A DNA stretch of 64,000 nt from Mesostigma viride (GCA_009746045.1 RPFO01000153.1:124001-188000), one strand, 5' to 3'. Counted from the first letter of the stretch, positions 41,100-53,600 are shown. A program made the numbers and translations. The notes: generated from the sequence alone by a model not told the origin.

Positions 41100-41640
41100 G
41101 CCCCCACCACGCCCTCTCGATCTAAAAGGGAGTGTCACACATACGGGTCCGGGTCGCGCCGCGCCGGTGCGGGGCGTGCATGCACAAGTAATTTGCCAGT
41201 GGTTTGCGACTGCATGGACAAGGGGACCCGGGCTGCCATAGGACGGGAGGTGTCTACCCAGTGGTTGGCCAGTCCGAGTACGAAAGCCCGCCCGGGCAGG
41301 GCCCACATCGATCGGTACACGGTGTATTCACCTGGTCGGTGCGCACGGGCAAGATGGCCTGCAAAGAGGAGGCGGCGGTGTCGGATGGTATGCGGTGACA
41401 AGAGGGAGCTCGCAGTACTATGTAGAGCTCCGACCGGGCCCAGGTGTAGGTGTGGCGCTCTTGGCATAGCGGACGCCGATCGAGGATGTGACGGAGCATT
41501 CTAGTGACGGGTGCCGTCGAAGCTGCTCGCTCAGCGCCTGCATGGTCCAGGGTCCACCACGCCTCGGAGCTGTAAAGGAGGATGCTGAGGACAAGGGCCT
41601 TGAACAGAATGCGCACTCAGGTAGGCGCACTCAGGTATGC
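41100..41640 (-). mobile_element. LINE C-terminal fragment, minus strand
   Basis: The minus strand reads LFKALVLSILLYSSEAWWTL, followed by RMLRHILDRR. This is the post-RT segment of the same broad LINE class as 60235 (LFKVLVLTVLTYGAEAW). It lies head-to-head with the plus-strand RT fragment immediately to its left. Confidence 0.65.
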
Positions 41641-42550
41641 GCACTGCTCACTCAGGTAGCGACACTGTGTCCATGCAGAACCTCAGCCAAGGCGGCGCGG
41701 AGGGCCGCCCAGGCTAATGGCAAATGCTGGGGTTGATGTCGTCAGCAGTGGATCGAGGGAAGCCAGCTGCCAAGGAGCTTGAAGCGAGTCGTCGGGGGGA
41801 CGGGGCTTCCGTCCAGCAAGAGGAGGTTGGGTGGGGTGCATGGTCCCCTAGTAGTGGGGAAGCGGATGGCCATGCCCCTCAGTCAATTTTCTTGCTGAAT
41901 TCTTTAGCCCCACCAACCGCGCTTCCAGTGACAAGCTATCTAGCCAGAGTTGGGCGGACTCCGGGGTCTCCACGTGCGAGCGCGTCTAGTTGTCATGATC
42001 AGTGTATAAGTATATAGATCAGATCGCTCAGTCAGTAGGGTCAGCTAGGTCCGGCAGCCCCGCCGCCGTATAGCTGGTGTACTCCGTGATCTGGATACTC
42101 AGCGGGCACCCCTTAGTAGCTCCACGGCCCCGCAGGCAAAGCCGGGCTTGTGCATGTCACCTCATCATACAGTCCACCATTAAATGATGTCAGAATAGAT
42201 ATGGGGAGTTTTTGGGCTCTGTCGCTCAGTCGTGGGCGGAAATCTGTCGGCTCCTTCCCCTTTTGGCTATACAGCGGCTCCTGTTGCAGAGTGAGTCCTG
42301 ACCTCTTGGACCCCGCAAGCCCCTACCCTTTCATCACCGCCATCCAGGAATTGCTTATGCGGCTGAGATCCAGCAGCAGGCCTGCACTACCGTCCACACC
42401 GCTCAGGCCGCCCAACGCCGCCTTCCTCAACTTAGAGACACCCTCGGTCACCACCGTCTTATCCGCCCGCAGCATTTCCAGCCTGGGGCATCGATAAACA
42501 CCAAAAAACCCACGCGGGTATTCTGCACACGGCGGATTGGACATTGGCTC
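41640..42550. other. No gene recognised
   Basis: Mixed-composition sequence between LINE fragments. Weak open frames on either strand (for example 42323-42568 minus, with GGLSGVDGSAGLLLDLSRIS) may be further LINE debris, but I cannot assign them. Confidence 0.3.
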
Positions 42551-43560
42551 TTTTTGATGACCAGTCAACGCCCAGGCCAGCTCGCGCGTGGCTGCATATT
42601 CTCACCGTCGCGATCATTGGGGAGTGCACGGGCTCGGCTTGCCTCCGCGCTCGATCTCCCCATGCCCCCCCCCACTTGTCCTGCATGGCGCCCAGTCACT
42701 ATCCGGTGGCCCTGCGAGACCTTCTGTTTGCCCCGCAACGTCTCTTGTTCCCGCAGGGCGGCCCTGCATGTGGTAGCTGCCCCGGCGGGCATGCAGGCCT
42801 TGGACCCCACTGGGACCTGCACAGACGTCTATAGTAACCTGTCATGCACGGGTGGCCCCAACAGAATCAGCATTGGTACTTGCACTTGCACACTGACAGT
42901 CCAGTCCTGGCTGTGGTGCTCGGCCGGCTGCTCGCCATATGGTCCGGTCCATTCTCCCCATGAACACGAACATCCGGTCTGAGGCTGCGGACAGCGCGGC
43001 TTTCTACTCCCCCAATTATAACCACCGACCTGACATCTCATGGTTCCATGGACTTTGAGGGAGGCGGCCGGCACTTGCTCATTGACGTTTCTGTGGCTCG
43101 CCGGCCCCTTGGCTCTTAGCCATGTGATTGGTGCATCCCAGGCCGTGGGCTACACGGCGGATCGGGCTGAGCGGGCCAAGCTCACGGCCTATGGCGACGT
43201 CGCGGGCGGCCACCGTGTGGTGCCCTTTGTCTTGCATGGAGGATCGAGGTCGGGGCCATGTGGGGACCCTGACCGCCGGCTTCTTTATAAGGAGTGCATG
43301 CTGCCGGCTCTGGTCGAGGACCCGTCCGCCTGGACCTGGAGGGTCAGCGGGCCCAGATCTTCGCGGGTCGGCGCGCGGACGTCGTACTGCAGCGCCAACG
43401 CCTTTCGGTATATAGCGCTTACCGGCCCAGGCTATGGTTGACATCTTGCTCCGCCGCACGCGCGCGCGCGGGCTGGCCGGGCTTTGCGGCGCATGCAGCT
43501 AGTAGCACGGTTATTAGGCTGTTCAGTTACTTAATTCCGCGGGCGTGACTATCCCATGCG
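42550..43560 (+). mobile_element. LINE C-terminal-domain fragment
   Basis: Around 43018-43120 the plus strand reads HRPDISW, then GGGRHLLIDVSVAR. Around 43120-43250 it reads HVIGASQAVGYTADRAERAK, then YGDVAGGHRVVPFVLHGG. The pattern RPD..(L)LIDVSV..P, then AA..RA.RAK...YG, then VPFV is what I know from the C-terminal end of many plant and algal LINE ORF2 proteins. It is split over frames and not intact. Confidence 0.5.
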
Positions 43561-43779
43561 CGGTGTGGAGTGTCCCATGCCGGCATGCAGCCTGTAGTTA
43601 TTTTGTCGGGGTATCTCTTGTTAGCGTTGGCTTTGTTTGAATGTTTAATTGGGTGTCTTCAATTCTGATGTAAGTAATTATTAATTTAATTTTAATAAAT
43701 ACATGGGGAGAGCACACAGCCCGGCTTGCCACCCCCCAGTGTGGAGGAGGAACGCCGGCCATCATGCATGCAGAGTGAC

Positions 43780-44090
43780 GCCGTTCGAGCGATACGGACC
43801 TAGCAGGGCTTGGGACCCTTCATATATAGAGCTGGCGCCCGGGGATGATCTCAACAATGTATACGATGGGACACGGAACAGGTGGAGGACCACCCGAGCG
43901 ATATTAATAATAATATACTATAGGGCGTCCCAGCTATCTCCGTATCGAATGCCTTGGTGTAATCCACGAATATCAATAGCAACGGCAAGAGGCCGGCCGC
44001 CGGGGTGCCTAGCTGGCGGCCCACTTCCTCGATAAGGCGGCCCGCGGTCATGGTGCATGACCATATATAAACACAAATTGCGACCATGAC
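43780..44090 (-). mobile_element. LINE reverse transcriptase fragment, minus strand
   Basis: The minus strand encodes TAGRLIEEVGRQLGTP, then LLLIFVDYTKAFDT, matching RT motif A (FVDYxKAFD) of a non-LTR element. It stops shortly after. Just to its left is a TTAATTTAATTTTAAT tract (43678-43698). Confidence 0.65.
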
Positions 44091-44404
44091 ATGGAAGCCC
44101 GTCTGAGACTCACCTAGAGTGGGAATCGAGGCTGCATGGCACCGGCATGCGCCGTTAATTCAGCAGGAGACGCATGAAGATCAACTTTCAGCACACAGCT
44201 TAATTTGGAGGCAGACGCCGCGCGCTACTAAGTTAGTAGTTGCCGGTATCCGTGCAGACCCCTTGCCCTTGTATAACAGAGCATGACCCGGACAGCGGTC
44301 TTCCAATACATCGGCGTGCCAGGTCGAGGCCATCTCGTAGAATCCGGTTGCAAACGCTTTAAAGGAAAGGCTCAAGCTCAGGCATGCATCACCACCAGAT
44401 CCGG

Positions 44405-44434
44405 TGAAATCTTGTCCACGTGGACAAGATTTCA
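44405..44434. repeat. Perfect 30-bp palindrome
   Basis: The sequence is its own reverse complement around CACGTG (arm TGAAATCTTGTCCAC). It abuts the left arm of the foldback element at 44437. Confidence 0.95.
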
Positions 44435-44436
44435 TA

Positions 44437-44955
44437 CATATATATTCATTGAGAATGATAAGTTACAGAGGTGAGAGGAGCCGCATGCAACATAAGGAAA
44501 ACCCGGAAAAGAAGAAGAACCCTGAAGAAACTAATAGGAATCTGACACGGACATCCAAGGATCGATCACGCCAGCTGCATAAGGTACAGCTAACTACATC
44601 ACAAAACTACGACACGCAGCGACGTCTATTGGCGGCAGCGCCTGTCACTCGCCCTCACTCGCACCGTGGCTGATGTGTTATTCCGCCGCACCCGGGCCGA
44701 CTTTGTCGCGACCCATGCGGTCTAGAATCATCCCTTCCAGGCCTGGCAGCATGGTGGGCCGGCAGCGCTGTTGCTGCGTGTAGTTTTGTGATGTATAGTT
44801 ACCTGTACCTTGTGCAGCTGGCGTGATCCTTGGATGTCCGTGTCAGATTACTATTAATTTCTTCAGGGTTATTCTCCCAGTTATCGGGTTTTTCCTTATG
44901 TTGCATGCCTATCTCACCTCCGTATTAAATCTATCATTCTCAATGAATATATATG
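44437..44955. mobile_element. Foldback element with inverted arms of about 185 bp
   Basis: The left arm, 44437-44622, matches the reverse complement of 44771-44955 almost base for base. Shared 14-20-mers include GAATCTGACACGGACATCCA differing by one base, GCATGCAACATAAGGAAAA and CATATATATTCATTGAGAAT. The spacer of about 148 bp includes a GCCGCACCCGGGCCGACTTT segment resembling the LINE piece near 43455. No transposase is present. It could be a foldback or MITE-type element, or two inverted copies of one repeat. The arms differ by scattered substitutions and small gaps, so it is not brand new. Confidence 0.85.
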
Positions 44956-44989
44956 GGAGTACTCCCATAAAACACTGCCTACTGATGTC

Positions 44990-46750
44990 CAAAAACCAAA
45001 TGTCCTCATTTGAGGACATAGTCCTCGTTTGAGACGGGGGGGGTCAGGGGGGCGGTTTTGGCGCCAAAGTTGGTCCTGAGGATCCCTGGTGGGTTTTGGC
45101 GCGAAACTGGGATAGGTACTGAGCGCGCCAAGCCCCCGGGGTCGACAGGGGCCGACCGTACCTGGAAAATATGAGGCGAGGAAAAGTACCTACTACAGCA
45201 AGAACGTTGCAATGTAATCGAGCATTTTGTCGAGTGACGGCTATGGGGTCGTTCCAGTTCTGAGGCTTGCCTGAACGTTATAGGCCATTATTTTGCCCCG
45301 AATGAAGACAGAACTTTAGATCATCATCTAGTCATTTCGAAGATGCTGCTTTTGACGTGCAGGTGCTTTGTATATGTCGAAAATATTGTTCATGAACGGA
45401 TTTTGGCATCGTTGAAGAAAATCTGGAAGCTACGTAGATGGCATGATAGGTCAGTATGCAGTTCGGTTTTACAATTTCTTTTTCCGCCCAGTAGCTGCGG
45501 ATATCGCGAGTATGGGTTATGGTACGCTTCTGGGTTAATGGGCGACCCGGGCAACAGAGGGACCTGGGCAGTTAGATGGGTCAAAGAGTCTCCATTTTTT
45601 CGTCGTGATATCGCAGTCACGCCTGGCGAAAACCACGGCGAGCGCGAGCCATATTTTACTTTTGCCGCAAGGCTGGGTGCTTCCCGGGCGTCACCGTCCT
45701 TTAATATATATTTCTTGAGCTGTCCCGCGCAGCTGGCGGCCTGGGCGCACGTCAAGAACAAGGTTCCGGATGTCATCCGCAACCGCATCGTTCTAAATAA
45801 GCGTGTCAAGAGTATCGTAGCTTATAACCCCCGCAGACTTAATGATTCCGGTTCTTTTCAATGCCCAACGTCGTGGTTGTGATTACGCCTATGTCCGGGG
45901 AACTTAAAGGAAGTTTGCTGGGTAATGCTTTCTTTTCCCGTGGTGTCACTGAAAAGGTAAACGGCCTTGCGTCGTCAAAACAGCAGCAAGTAGAAGTCAC
46001 TGTGCTTAGTTGCAATGTGGTAGTTTGATTTAACACATATACTGCCTTGTTGCTGAAAACTTTTTCAAGGCTTGCTGGGATGTTGCCCATATGTTTCTAA
46101 CGCTTAACCTCATGTCCAAGTGAGCTAGACTGGCTTGGAAACTTGAGCTTTTCATGCTTACATTGTGCTTGTATTGCTATTTGTGCCTCTTTGCAGTATC
46201 TGCTTCATATATGATTGAAGGCTTCAGCATCATTGTCGAGCACCGTGGTGGCAGCCAAGCCTCCAATAACGATCACGACCTAACCTTGGCAAGTATTTGC
46301 TTCTTATTTCATTCTTTGGACTGAGCTAGCTTTGAGCTAGCTTTACACCTGCTATTTGGCCTGCACCATGGTCCCTGGCTGCCAGTTACATTTTGTGCCC
46401 CCCCCCGGCAGGCTGCAGGGTCTAGGATAGCGAGGGTGTAATGTAGACATGTTGTGGGCACCTTGGGTGCATTTTCAGGACCAGCCATGACCTGGCCCTG
46501 CCTTCTTTCTGGGCATATTGTTGACTTGAGTGCTTGTTGGTCACTCGCGTAGCGACCCCCCTGCATTCATAAATCGTAAACAATTATACAATGAGCATAT
46601 TTCATGGATGTTAAGCATTGCTACTCTTGAACATATCATAAATGAACATGGTTCCATGCCGTACCCATGGATATGTTGAAATGTGTGAGTTATTACAAAT
46701 GGTATCCATGCTTAAAAATGTCCTCATATGAGGACATTTTCTTGGTGATT
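44990..46750 (+). other. AT-richer island with one unidentified 179-codon frame
   Basis: The island is bounded on the left by ATGTCCTCATTTGAGGACAT (44999-45018) and on the right by the perfect palindrome ATGTCCTCATATGAGGACAT (46720-46739). Inside is a plus-strand frame from ATG 45343 to TGA 45882, with segments such as GTWAVRWVKESPFFRRDIAV and HVKNKVPDVIRNRIVLNKRV. I recognise no family. Composition and flanking palindromes suggest an inserted element. It may be an old foreign or virus-like piece or an unknown transposon. The remainder, 45883-46719, shows nothing else. Confidence 0.4.
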
Positions 46751-48155
46751 AGACACTGAGCGCCATCCTTGCACTGAGGGTGCATGGAGATGGCAGCAGC
46801 CCATTCCCGGGGGGTCCACTCGTCGTGGGGCCCGTCCATGCACCAGGGGCCCAGCTAGAGAGCGCGGTGGGACCAAGTACTAAGTCCGTTTTGCGGGTGG
46901 GTGCGGCTGCCGGGGCTCAAGAGGTCGATCCGCTGCGGCCGCTGTAGCCGCATGCAGGGCGCGTGCAGGGGCCTGCAGCGGGGTCGAGCCGGGGGGGGCG
47001 GTACGTCCAGGAGGCCCCGATAGCTATATATCTGGCATGAGTGGGAGCTGATCGAACCAAAGCTCAAGGCGTTCGATGGGGGTGCCTGGGATGTCAGCCC
47101 TTTGCATTTCCCGTCAGTCCGGCCGTCAGACGGTCGAGAGACCGCCCCAAGCTAGCCGCCTCAGTTGCGCTGGTTGGTGGCCGTGCAGGCGCGACACGGA
47201 GGAGGTGCATGGAGACACTTGCCGCAGAGATCCGAATCATTCGGATGATTCTCTGCGGCAAGTGTCTCCATGCACCTCCTCCGTGTGTGCGGCAGTAATA
47301 ATATGCTAACTAATTGTTGAGTAAGCCGCTCATGGTACCGGGTACAGGTCCTTCCCGCGGCGGCGAGCCTGTGCTGCCAGCGCCAGCCGCGGGCGGTGTG
47401 ATCGATCGACCATGCACCCGGGCATCGCTCATGCAGGTATAGCGGGGAGCTGGGCGGGCACGGGGTTGCTCAGGGAGCAACTGAGATCCAAGATCCACTC
47501 GGATCGCATGAACAGTTTGTAGGGTGGTGCCGGTGAGATCCATGCAGGCCGCGTTCGACATCCGTGTACATCAAAGGTTGCGCAGCCACGATCGAAGGCG
47601 GACCTGATTGCGTCGCAACGCTTCGATCCTCTGATCACCGTTCTCCCGGCGCCCGCGGACGGGCGCGTAGCCGGCAGCTACCTAGGTGTTAGGTCCAATC
47701 AGGCCGGCCGTGGGTGCCGGGGCGGCGGCGCTCGGGGGCCTGAAGACGTAGTCGCAATTAGTAGGTTGCAGTGACCATGCGGTGATCCTATGCGACCGAC
47801 TTAATTGGGACGTGGTCAGCGTACGGGCATTGATGACGGAAGAACGCCAGCACTTGAGCAAGAAAGTACAAGTATGAGTGTATATAGCTCAATTAGCAAA
47901 CACACCGCCGGCGGGGGACTACTGAGCCAGCTATACCTGGCCTAGCTGCGCGTGGGGCTTACAAAGGTCACTAGCGCATCAGGCGACTTAGCGAACAGCG
48001 TATTTTGCCGCAGCTGTCAAATCACCCTCAGCGAGTAGTTGCTCAAGGAGCTAGGGGGGTGTTGGCATTACTATCGGTTATTTAGGCGCGGCGCAAACAT
48101 GCAGCCCCCGTGGCCCACGTGGCAGGGTTGCATTTTCACTCCCGATCAAGATGGC
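46751..48155. other. No gene recognised; contains a long hairpin
   Basis: No coding frame of convincing composition was seen. The notable feature is an inverted repeat at 47194-47286: ACACGGAGGAGGTGCATGGA and the following 20 bp recur in reverse complement at the right end, around a centre CGAATCATTCGG. Confidence 0.5.
47194..47286. repeat. 93-bp near-perfect hairpin
   Basis: Arms of about 40 bp (ACACGGAGGAGGTGCATGGA, then GACACTTGCCGCAGAGA) are almost exactly inverted, with a short palindromic centre. It could form a stable cruciform or hairpin RNA. Confidence 0.9.
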
Positions 48156-48159
48156 AACA

Positions 48160-48760
48160 ATGTATCAGTGACGTGGGATCTGTCTCTCAAGATCAAGCAA
48201 CTGGGTGAAAAACGCTTCACGGTCTTGGGTAGGGCGGTGCCCAGCACTGATGTGGGGCATAGCCGACAATGACCAAGAGCATAATGCAGGGGGTCCGCCC
48301 TTCAAGGGAGCGGAAAGTGCTCTGAAGGATCCGATAAGAGCAAAGTTTGTGGTCCACGAGTTGGCCGCGGCAGAGGTGGGGGAGCACAAGAAGCCCACCC
48401 CCCCTTGACCCGGCGCATGCGCTGGGGCCGCACAGCAGTTGCCATAATTGTAGTGCGCAAGAATGACAAGCTGAACGGGGCCCTGAAAGGAGCGGCCGGT
48501 GCTCTTGAACCCCGCCGGAGCGGTGCACATCAATGCGCCATGCAGCCGGCGGCAGTAGTGCATGGACAAGCTCATTGAGCCGCGCGGGGGGAACCCCCCC
48601 GAGCAGGGTGTGGACATTGCAGGTAGCGATGTGCAGCGAGCACTTGGTGCCGGCATTGACCCAGCAAGGGGCGCCGCCGGGGGCGCACGGTATCGGCAGG
48701 GGGGTGGGGAGAGGCTGGCGGTGTGTGTGCGGAGTGAGATAATATAGTACTTTCAGCGCG
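48160..48760 (-). mobile_element. LINE AP-endonuclease fragment
   Basis: The minus strand begins near 48630 with LHIATCNVHTLLGG, like the start of a LINE APE endonuclease (LRIATWNVRTL). It continues with segments rich in R/G/V (QGGVGFLCS, VGYAPHQ) and EAFFTQLLDLERQIPR, all typical of that domain. The segments lie in more than one frame, so it is decayed. It lies downstream, in the same orientation, of the ORF1-like piece at 49060-49330, as expected for one LINE copy. Confidence 0.6.
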
Positions 48761-49059
48761 CGCATCTATGGCACCCTCCCAGCGAGCGTACGTCGTGACT
48801 TGCTCGCCTGGTCTTGGGACTTAATTGGGGTCAATGAAGAGTGCAGCATACTGTTGTTGGGAGTGCCGAGTAAAAGCCATGCAGCAGGCGCCCCTTATCC
48901 ACAAAGTTGGCGATTAAGGTCGTGGCGTTGACTCCGTTGTGTCGTCCGTGAGATAATAGGCTAGCCAAGACATGCTCGGCCATCGGACGACAGGTGTGGG
49001 GGGTGGGTTAACTGGCTAACACCCCGGTAGCTGCTCGCGGTGTGGGGTGGTGGCCGGGG

Positions 49060-49330
49060 AGGGCCTACTCCCTACCCCACCGTGTGTCCGCCCTCGGCGT
49101 GGGGGCCTCCTGCGAGGTAACCTCTATTTTCCATGCGTTGTCCTTCCACCGCAGCCGCACCTTCTTCGTGCGGTCAGCGAAGACCCTTCTTCCAGCGTCC
49201 TCCTGTGCCAGCCGGTCCCTGCGGGCCGGCGCTAAGCTGCTCCGGGTCAGATCGTCACCAAGGCTCCAAACCAAGCTCCGTGGTAGCTTGGTCATCCAGA
49301 GTAGGTGGCAGTCTATATCCCCCATGCACC
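49060..49330 (-). mobile_element. LINE ORF1-like fragment
   Basis: The minus strand reads GDDLTRSSLAPARRDRLAQE, followed by a basic segment, KKVRLRWKDNAWKIEV. The DDLTxxxxxARRxxL signature matches the other ORF1 remnants here (35504-36170 and 36183-39213). Together with 48160-48760 it probably represents one 5' region of a LINE on the minus strand. Confidence 0.5.
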
Positions 49331-49349
49331 TGCAGGTTGTAGGTTAGAA

Positions 49350-50360
49350 TGTATTAAAAACCATACTAGTATACCCCTTCTCAGGGGTACGTGTTACCTA
49401 TCCTCCCCACAGAGGTATTAATAAACTAATTAATTAATTAATAAACTAATTAATTAAATAAATAAATTAATTAATTGTAAGACCAAGTGCCAGAGCACTG
49501 GCTACGAACTTGGCATTTGTGCCATGATGCTTTATCTCAACATGTTCTTTCACGTTAACCCCGTGGGGACCCGTGTTGCTCAGCACCAAGTGGCCACTTG
49601 GGTGGGGTACTGTTACTAAACAGTGACAGAGTGGGCGCTTAGAAGCGCCCTACAAAAGAGGTGGCGCCAGAAAAATCGAATCTTCACCACCTGAGCATAT
49701 CCCATCAGACACAAAATTTCTCTTCGTAGGGATGCGCTTCTGATGGCCCAGAAGCGAGGGACTCACGATGTTCAGCGTTTTCTATTCAAGCGGGGCTGTT
49801 TTATTGTATAGCCTGTCTTCAAGCTTCTGGCAATGACAAGAACATGTCTTTCTGCGCATGACGAATCAATCCAAAGAATCCATTTACTTGGCAAGCCTGC
49901 AATTTCATAGCAGAAGGATTGTTGCACACAAATTGATTGGGCCAGAATAGTTAGCTTAGCTGCAGTGGTTGCAGTCCACATTGCTACCTAGCTTCAGCTT
50001 TCCCCGGAGCTAGGAGGGAATATTTGGGGAGCTGTGGGGGAACAAGTTAGGCTCCTTAGCATCACCTCCGCACGAAATCGACCGTCTTCGGTGACTTCAG
50101 CACAGACCAAGGCAACTCTGACTATGATGGACCGCTTCGTCCATGATCTAGTCCTCAAGACACGCTCACTCATGATTTCTACTTCTCATGGGTATAAAAG
50201 TCCTGCAGGCTGCGACCTATACCGTGACGGGAGTTAGTAATACACTGGGAAAACTGTAAGTGAGGAAGGTCGAATTGCTTTTCAGATGGGAAAAGGTCTT
50301 AAAGCTTTAGCAAGAAAGATAGTTAGCCAGGGAACAATGTGTGTCTGTCTGTGTGTGTGT

Positions 50361-50363
<3 letters not shown>
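49350..50363. other. No gene recognised; TTAA-rich tail and small hairpins
   Basis: An AATTAATTAATTAATAAACT tract at 49421-49477 resembles the LINE tails elsewhere in the window. Short hairpins occur at 49585-49600 (CCAAGTGGCCACTTGG) and 49632-49650 (GGGCGCTTAGAAGCGCCC). No tRNA or 5S gene could be folded from them. Confidence 0.4.
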
Positions 50364-50644
<281 letters not shown>

Positions 50645-50674
50645 GGCCGCCGGAGGGGACGAACAAAGGGTGAA

Positions 50675-53600
50675 TCACTCCTCACGCCCATAAATTTGGG
50701 ACATGGGCGCTATGAACAGTAAGTGTGCAAAGGGATTAGCGAATAATGATGACTCCACATTGTCCGCATCATATGGTGTTAGTATGACCCACACGTCTCG
50801 TGTGCCACCGCAACGCAAGCAAACAAAATCAAGACCGTGCTTTTCCCCCAACTGCAGGGTAGTGCCATCAGCATGTGGGACGTGACAAGCATCCAGGCTA
50901 CACACAAATCCCGCGGGCAGCTTTACATACAAGGACATGCTTGCATGATACAAGAAATATCGTTACAGAACACACACAAATGCCTATAGAATGCACAGAT
51001 GTTATTACAGGGTGCACAGATGTGGAAGTATTATTCCCTTCCTTCGAAAAAGTCCACCCCCTTGCTTGCCTGCAGTCCGGCAGCGATAAACCCATAGGCA
51101 TCCGAGCAGGTGCCTTGCAACTGCCAACTTGCCACACACCACATCAGCTCACCTGGAAGCCTTTGTGGCTTTTTTCCCACCGAAGCAAAAGCAGCCTGGA
51201 GGCATGGGCTCGTCCGCGTCCACCTTGTGCTTATCTCCATCTTGTGGCTGTCCGACTTCACCCTTCTGGTTTGCTATCTGGGAAGTCTCCAGTCTGGGCA
51301 CAGAAACAACGAAGTCACAAACCAGATTCAATTGCAGCGGTTTTCAATCCTGTGTGGCTTAGCAGTCTAACTGCACAATCATCCTTTCAAAACACCCCGG
51401 CGCGTCAAGACCCCAGTGTGCAGGCCCCGTGCCACAGAATCGGGCATTGACCACCGCCAAGAAAGGAGGGCGGTCTCCAAGCAATCCCTATCACACGCTC
51501 CTACCATACGAGCCTGACACGGGCTATAATGTCTCAAATATGCCACATGCCACCCATCCCTCACGACTGCTCCAATGGGTCCCTGGCTACCCGCGAGTGC
51601 AATCATAGGGTCGGCTGCAACAGATACTTCAAGTACCTTTGATTATTATCATCTAGTGTTTAGTACTGGAAGTAGTGGTCCTGTGTCAATATCATGTTTT
51701 CAGCTTACCCATTCTCCTGCGGGGCGATCAGGGCTGGGAGCGCTGCTCGTGTGGTTCCTGAGACATATCCAACACACCCAACGTACCCATTCTCCTGCGG
51801 CACTGTCGTCAGCGAGAAGTGCCCCGAATGCGAATGGCCCGACGGCCCGTACGAAGGGTGCCGGTGGCCCACGCTCAGCCGCTGCTCGTCCAGGCTGTGG
51901 CGGGGGATGTTTACCGCTGGCTTGCCCTCAGGCACGGTGGCCGCATCGCTCGGCCGCCGATCCCGGTTGAAGTTCTTCAGCCACCCCTTTGCGCTGGAGG
52001 GCCGGAGCAGCTCCGCTCGGTAAACATCGTCGACCTGTGATTGGGTGGTATCGGAGGGTGCATGCAGCCGGGTGCGGGGCGGAGGGAAGGAAAAAATTTA
52101 GCACGCAAAGAAGTCAGGGAGCAAGGGAATGTGTTTACCCGGGTTGTTGAAAAATCGGACGTGGCGCGCGAGAAAGGCGGGGCGCAAGGAAAAGACATGT
52201 ACCCAGGGCCACTGCCATGCGCGGCCTGCCAACAGACCCTCCTGACGGGTTGAACGCGCTGGCGTAGATATGAGCACAGGAGGCCAGCCATGTCCTGTAG
52301 CATTTTTACAGGACGTAACATCAAAGGAGATGGCGGGACGCCACATCAAAGGGGGCCGCGGGAAACCAAAGGAGGGGCGAGGGTAGACGCACGTGCCACT
52401 CGCAGCATACCACCCACCTGCAGGGGTATCATCTGTGGGGTGATGCCCTCAGGTACCGGCAGCAACTCAAGTCGCGCTTTCTCTAGCATCTTTAACACGG
52501 CCGTGAACTCAGGTCGCTTGTCCGGCTCCTGCTGCCAGCAGGCCTGCACGATGTCCGCCAGGCACTTGGGCGCCTTGGGGGGGATGGGGGGCCGCATGCC
52601 CTGCAAGTACAGCGAGGGGGACCGCCGCAGGCCGCCCCACAGTACAACCACACAGTAACTTAATTCAGTGGGGTTTCGGCAAGGCAAGTCATGTGTAGAA
52701 AACCAAAAGCCGCGAACGCGTGAACCCTAGAGCGCTAAAGGTCTAGGGTTCACACCCTAGACTTTCCTCTCTGTGCACTTTCTTTCTCCTTCCCCCCCCC
52801 CCCAACTAGAACGTGAAATCCAGCCACAGGAAGGGCTTGCCTGGCCAGGATATTTTGCGACACCCCTCGCACTTTCCTCTTTCTCTGTGATCGCACGTAT
52901 CTGGGAGCACGACAGCTCGCCCAGCTTCATTCTGCCCCCATTCGCCCCCTCCCCTGTGAAAGACCATGAAGCACCAATCTGGACCAGACCTAGAAGACAG
53001 AGAGTGGGACCAGCCACGCTGGCACAGGGGTGATCGCTACAAACGCATCCCATGCCCAAGGCGGCACCCACCCTGCGCGCCACCGCGACCACGGCCTCGC
53101 TCAAGGGCATGTTGGCGTAGGGCTGGGCCCCTGCCAGCATCTCCCAGAGAACCATGCCAAAGCTGTACACGTCCGAGGTGAGCGTGGGCGGCTTGCGCTT
53201 GAGAACCTGCAGTATGCGGTATGAGGTCGAGGGTGGCAGCATGGGACGGCACATGGTTGTGAGAAGAATGATTGCGGGGATGGAGATTGCAGCAATTATT
53301 GCCAAAACGATGATGGAAACAATCTACGCTGCAAGTCAGTGTTGACCCAGTCCTGCTCCTGCTACATATCTTGGAAAAAGGGGGTCCTTGGTCGTACTTC
53401 TATGCAAATACGGGGGTCCTTGATAGCTGCCAGTACCTTCCGACACCCTGAGGTTACAGCAGGGGAGGTGGGAAAGCAGATCCCATGGCGTCGCGGAAGG
53501 GGAGGAGGCCAGTGGGGGGTCTGGACAACATGCAACAGGACCGCAGGTGGAGTACCTGACACGAGGGCGTGGCAAATCGATAAGAAAAGCCGAGGCCTTG

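Noticed and set aside
51379-51606. Separate small gene starting at ATG 51606
   Set aside because: Its first exon can be joined in phase, but the downstream exons join equally well to the kinase gene with a stronger acceptor, so I preferred one longer gene.
51705-51935. Simple end of the kinase at TAA 51705
   Set aside because: Kept only as an alternative, because a good donor at 51786 joins two downstream exons in phase. The tail past it repeats the exon end (PQENG), as expected for a donor-junction duplication.
52715-52770. Telomere-like CCCTAGA/TCTAGGG motif
   Set aside because: It occurs once as a small inverted repeat, not as a tandem array.
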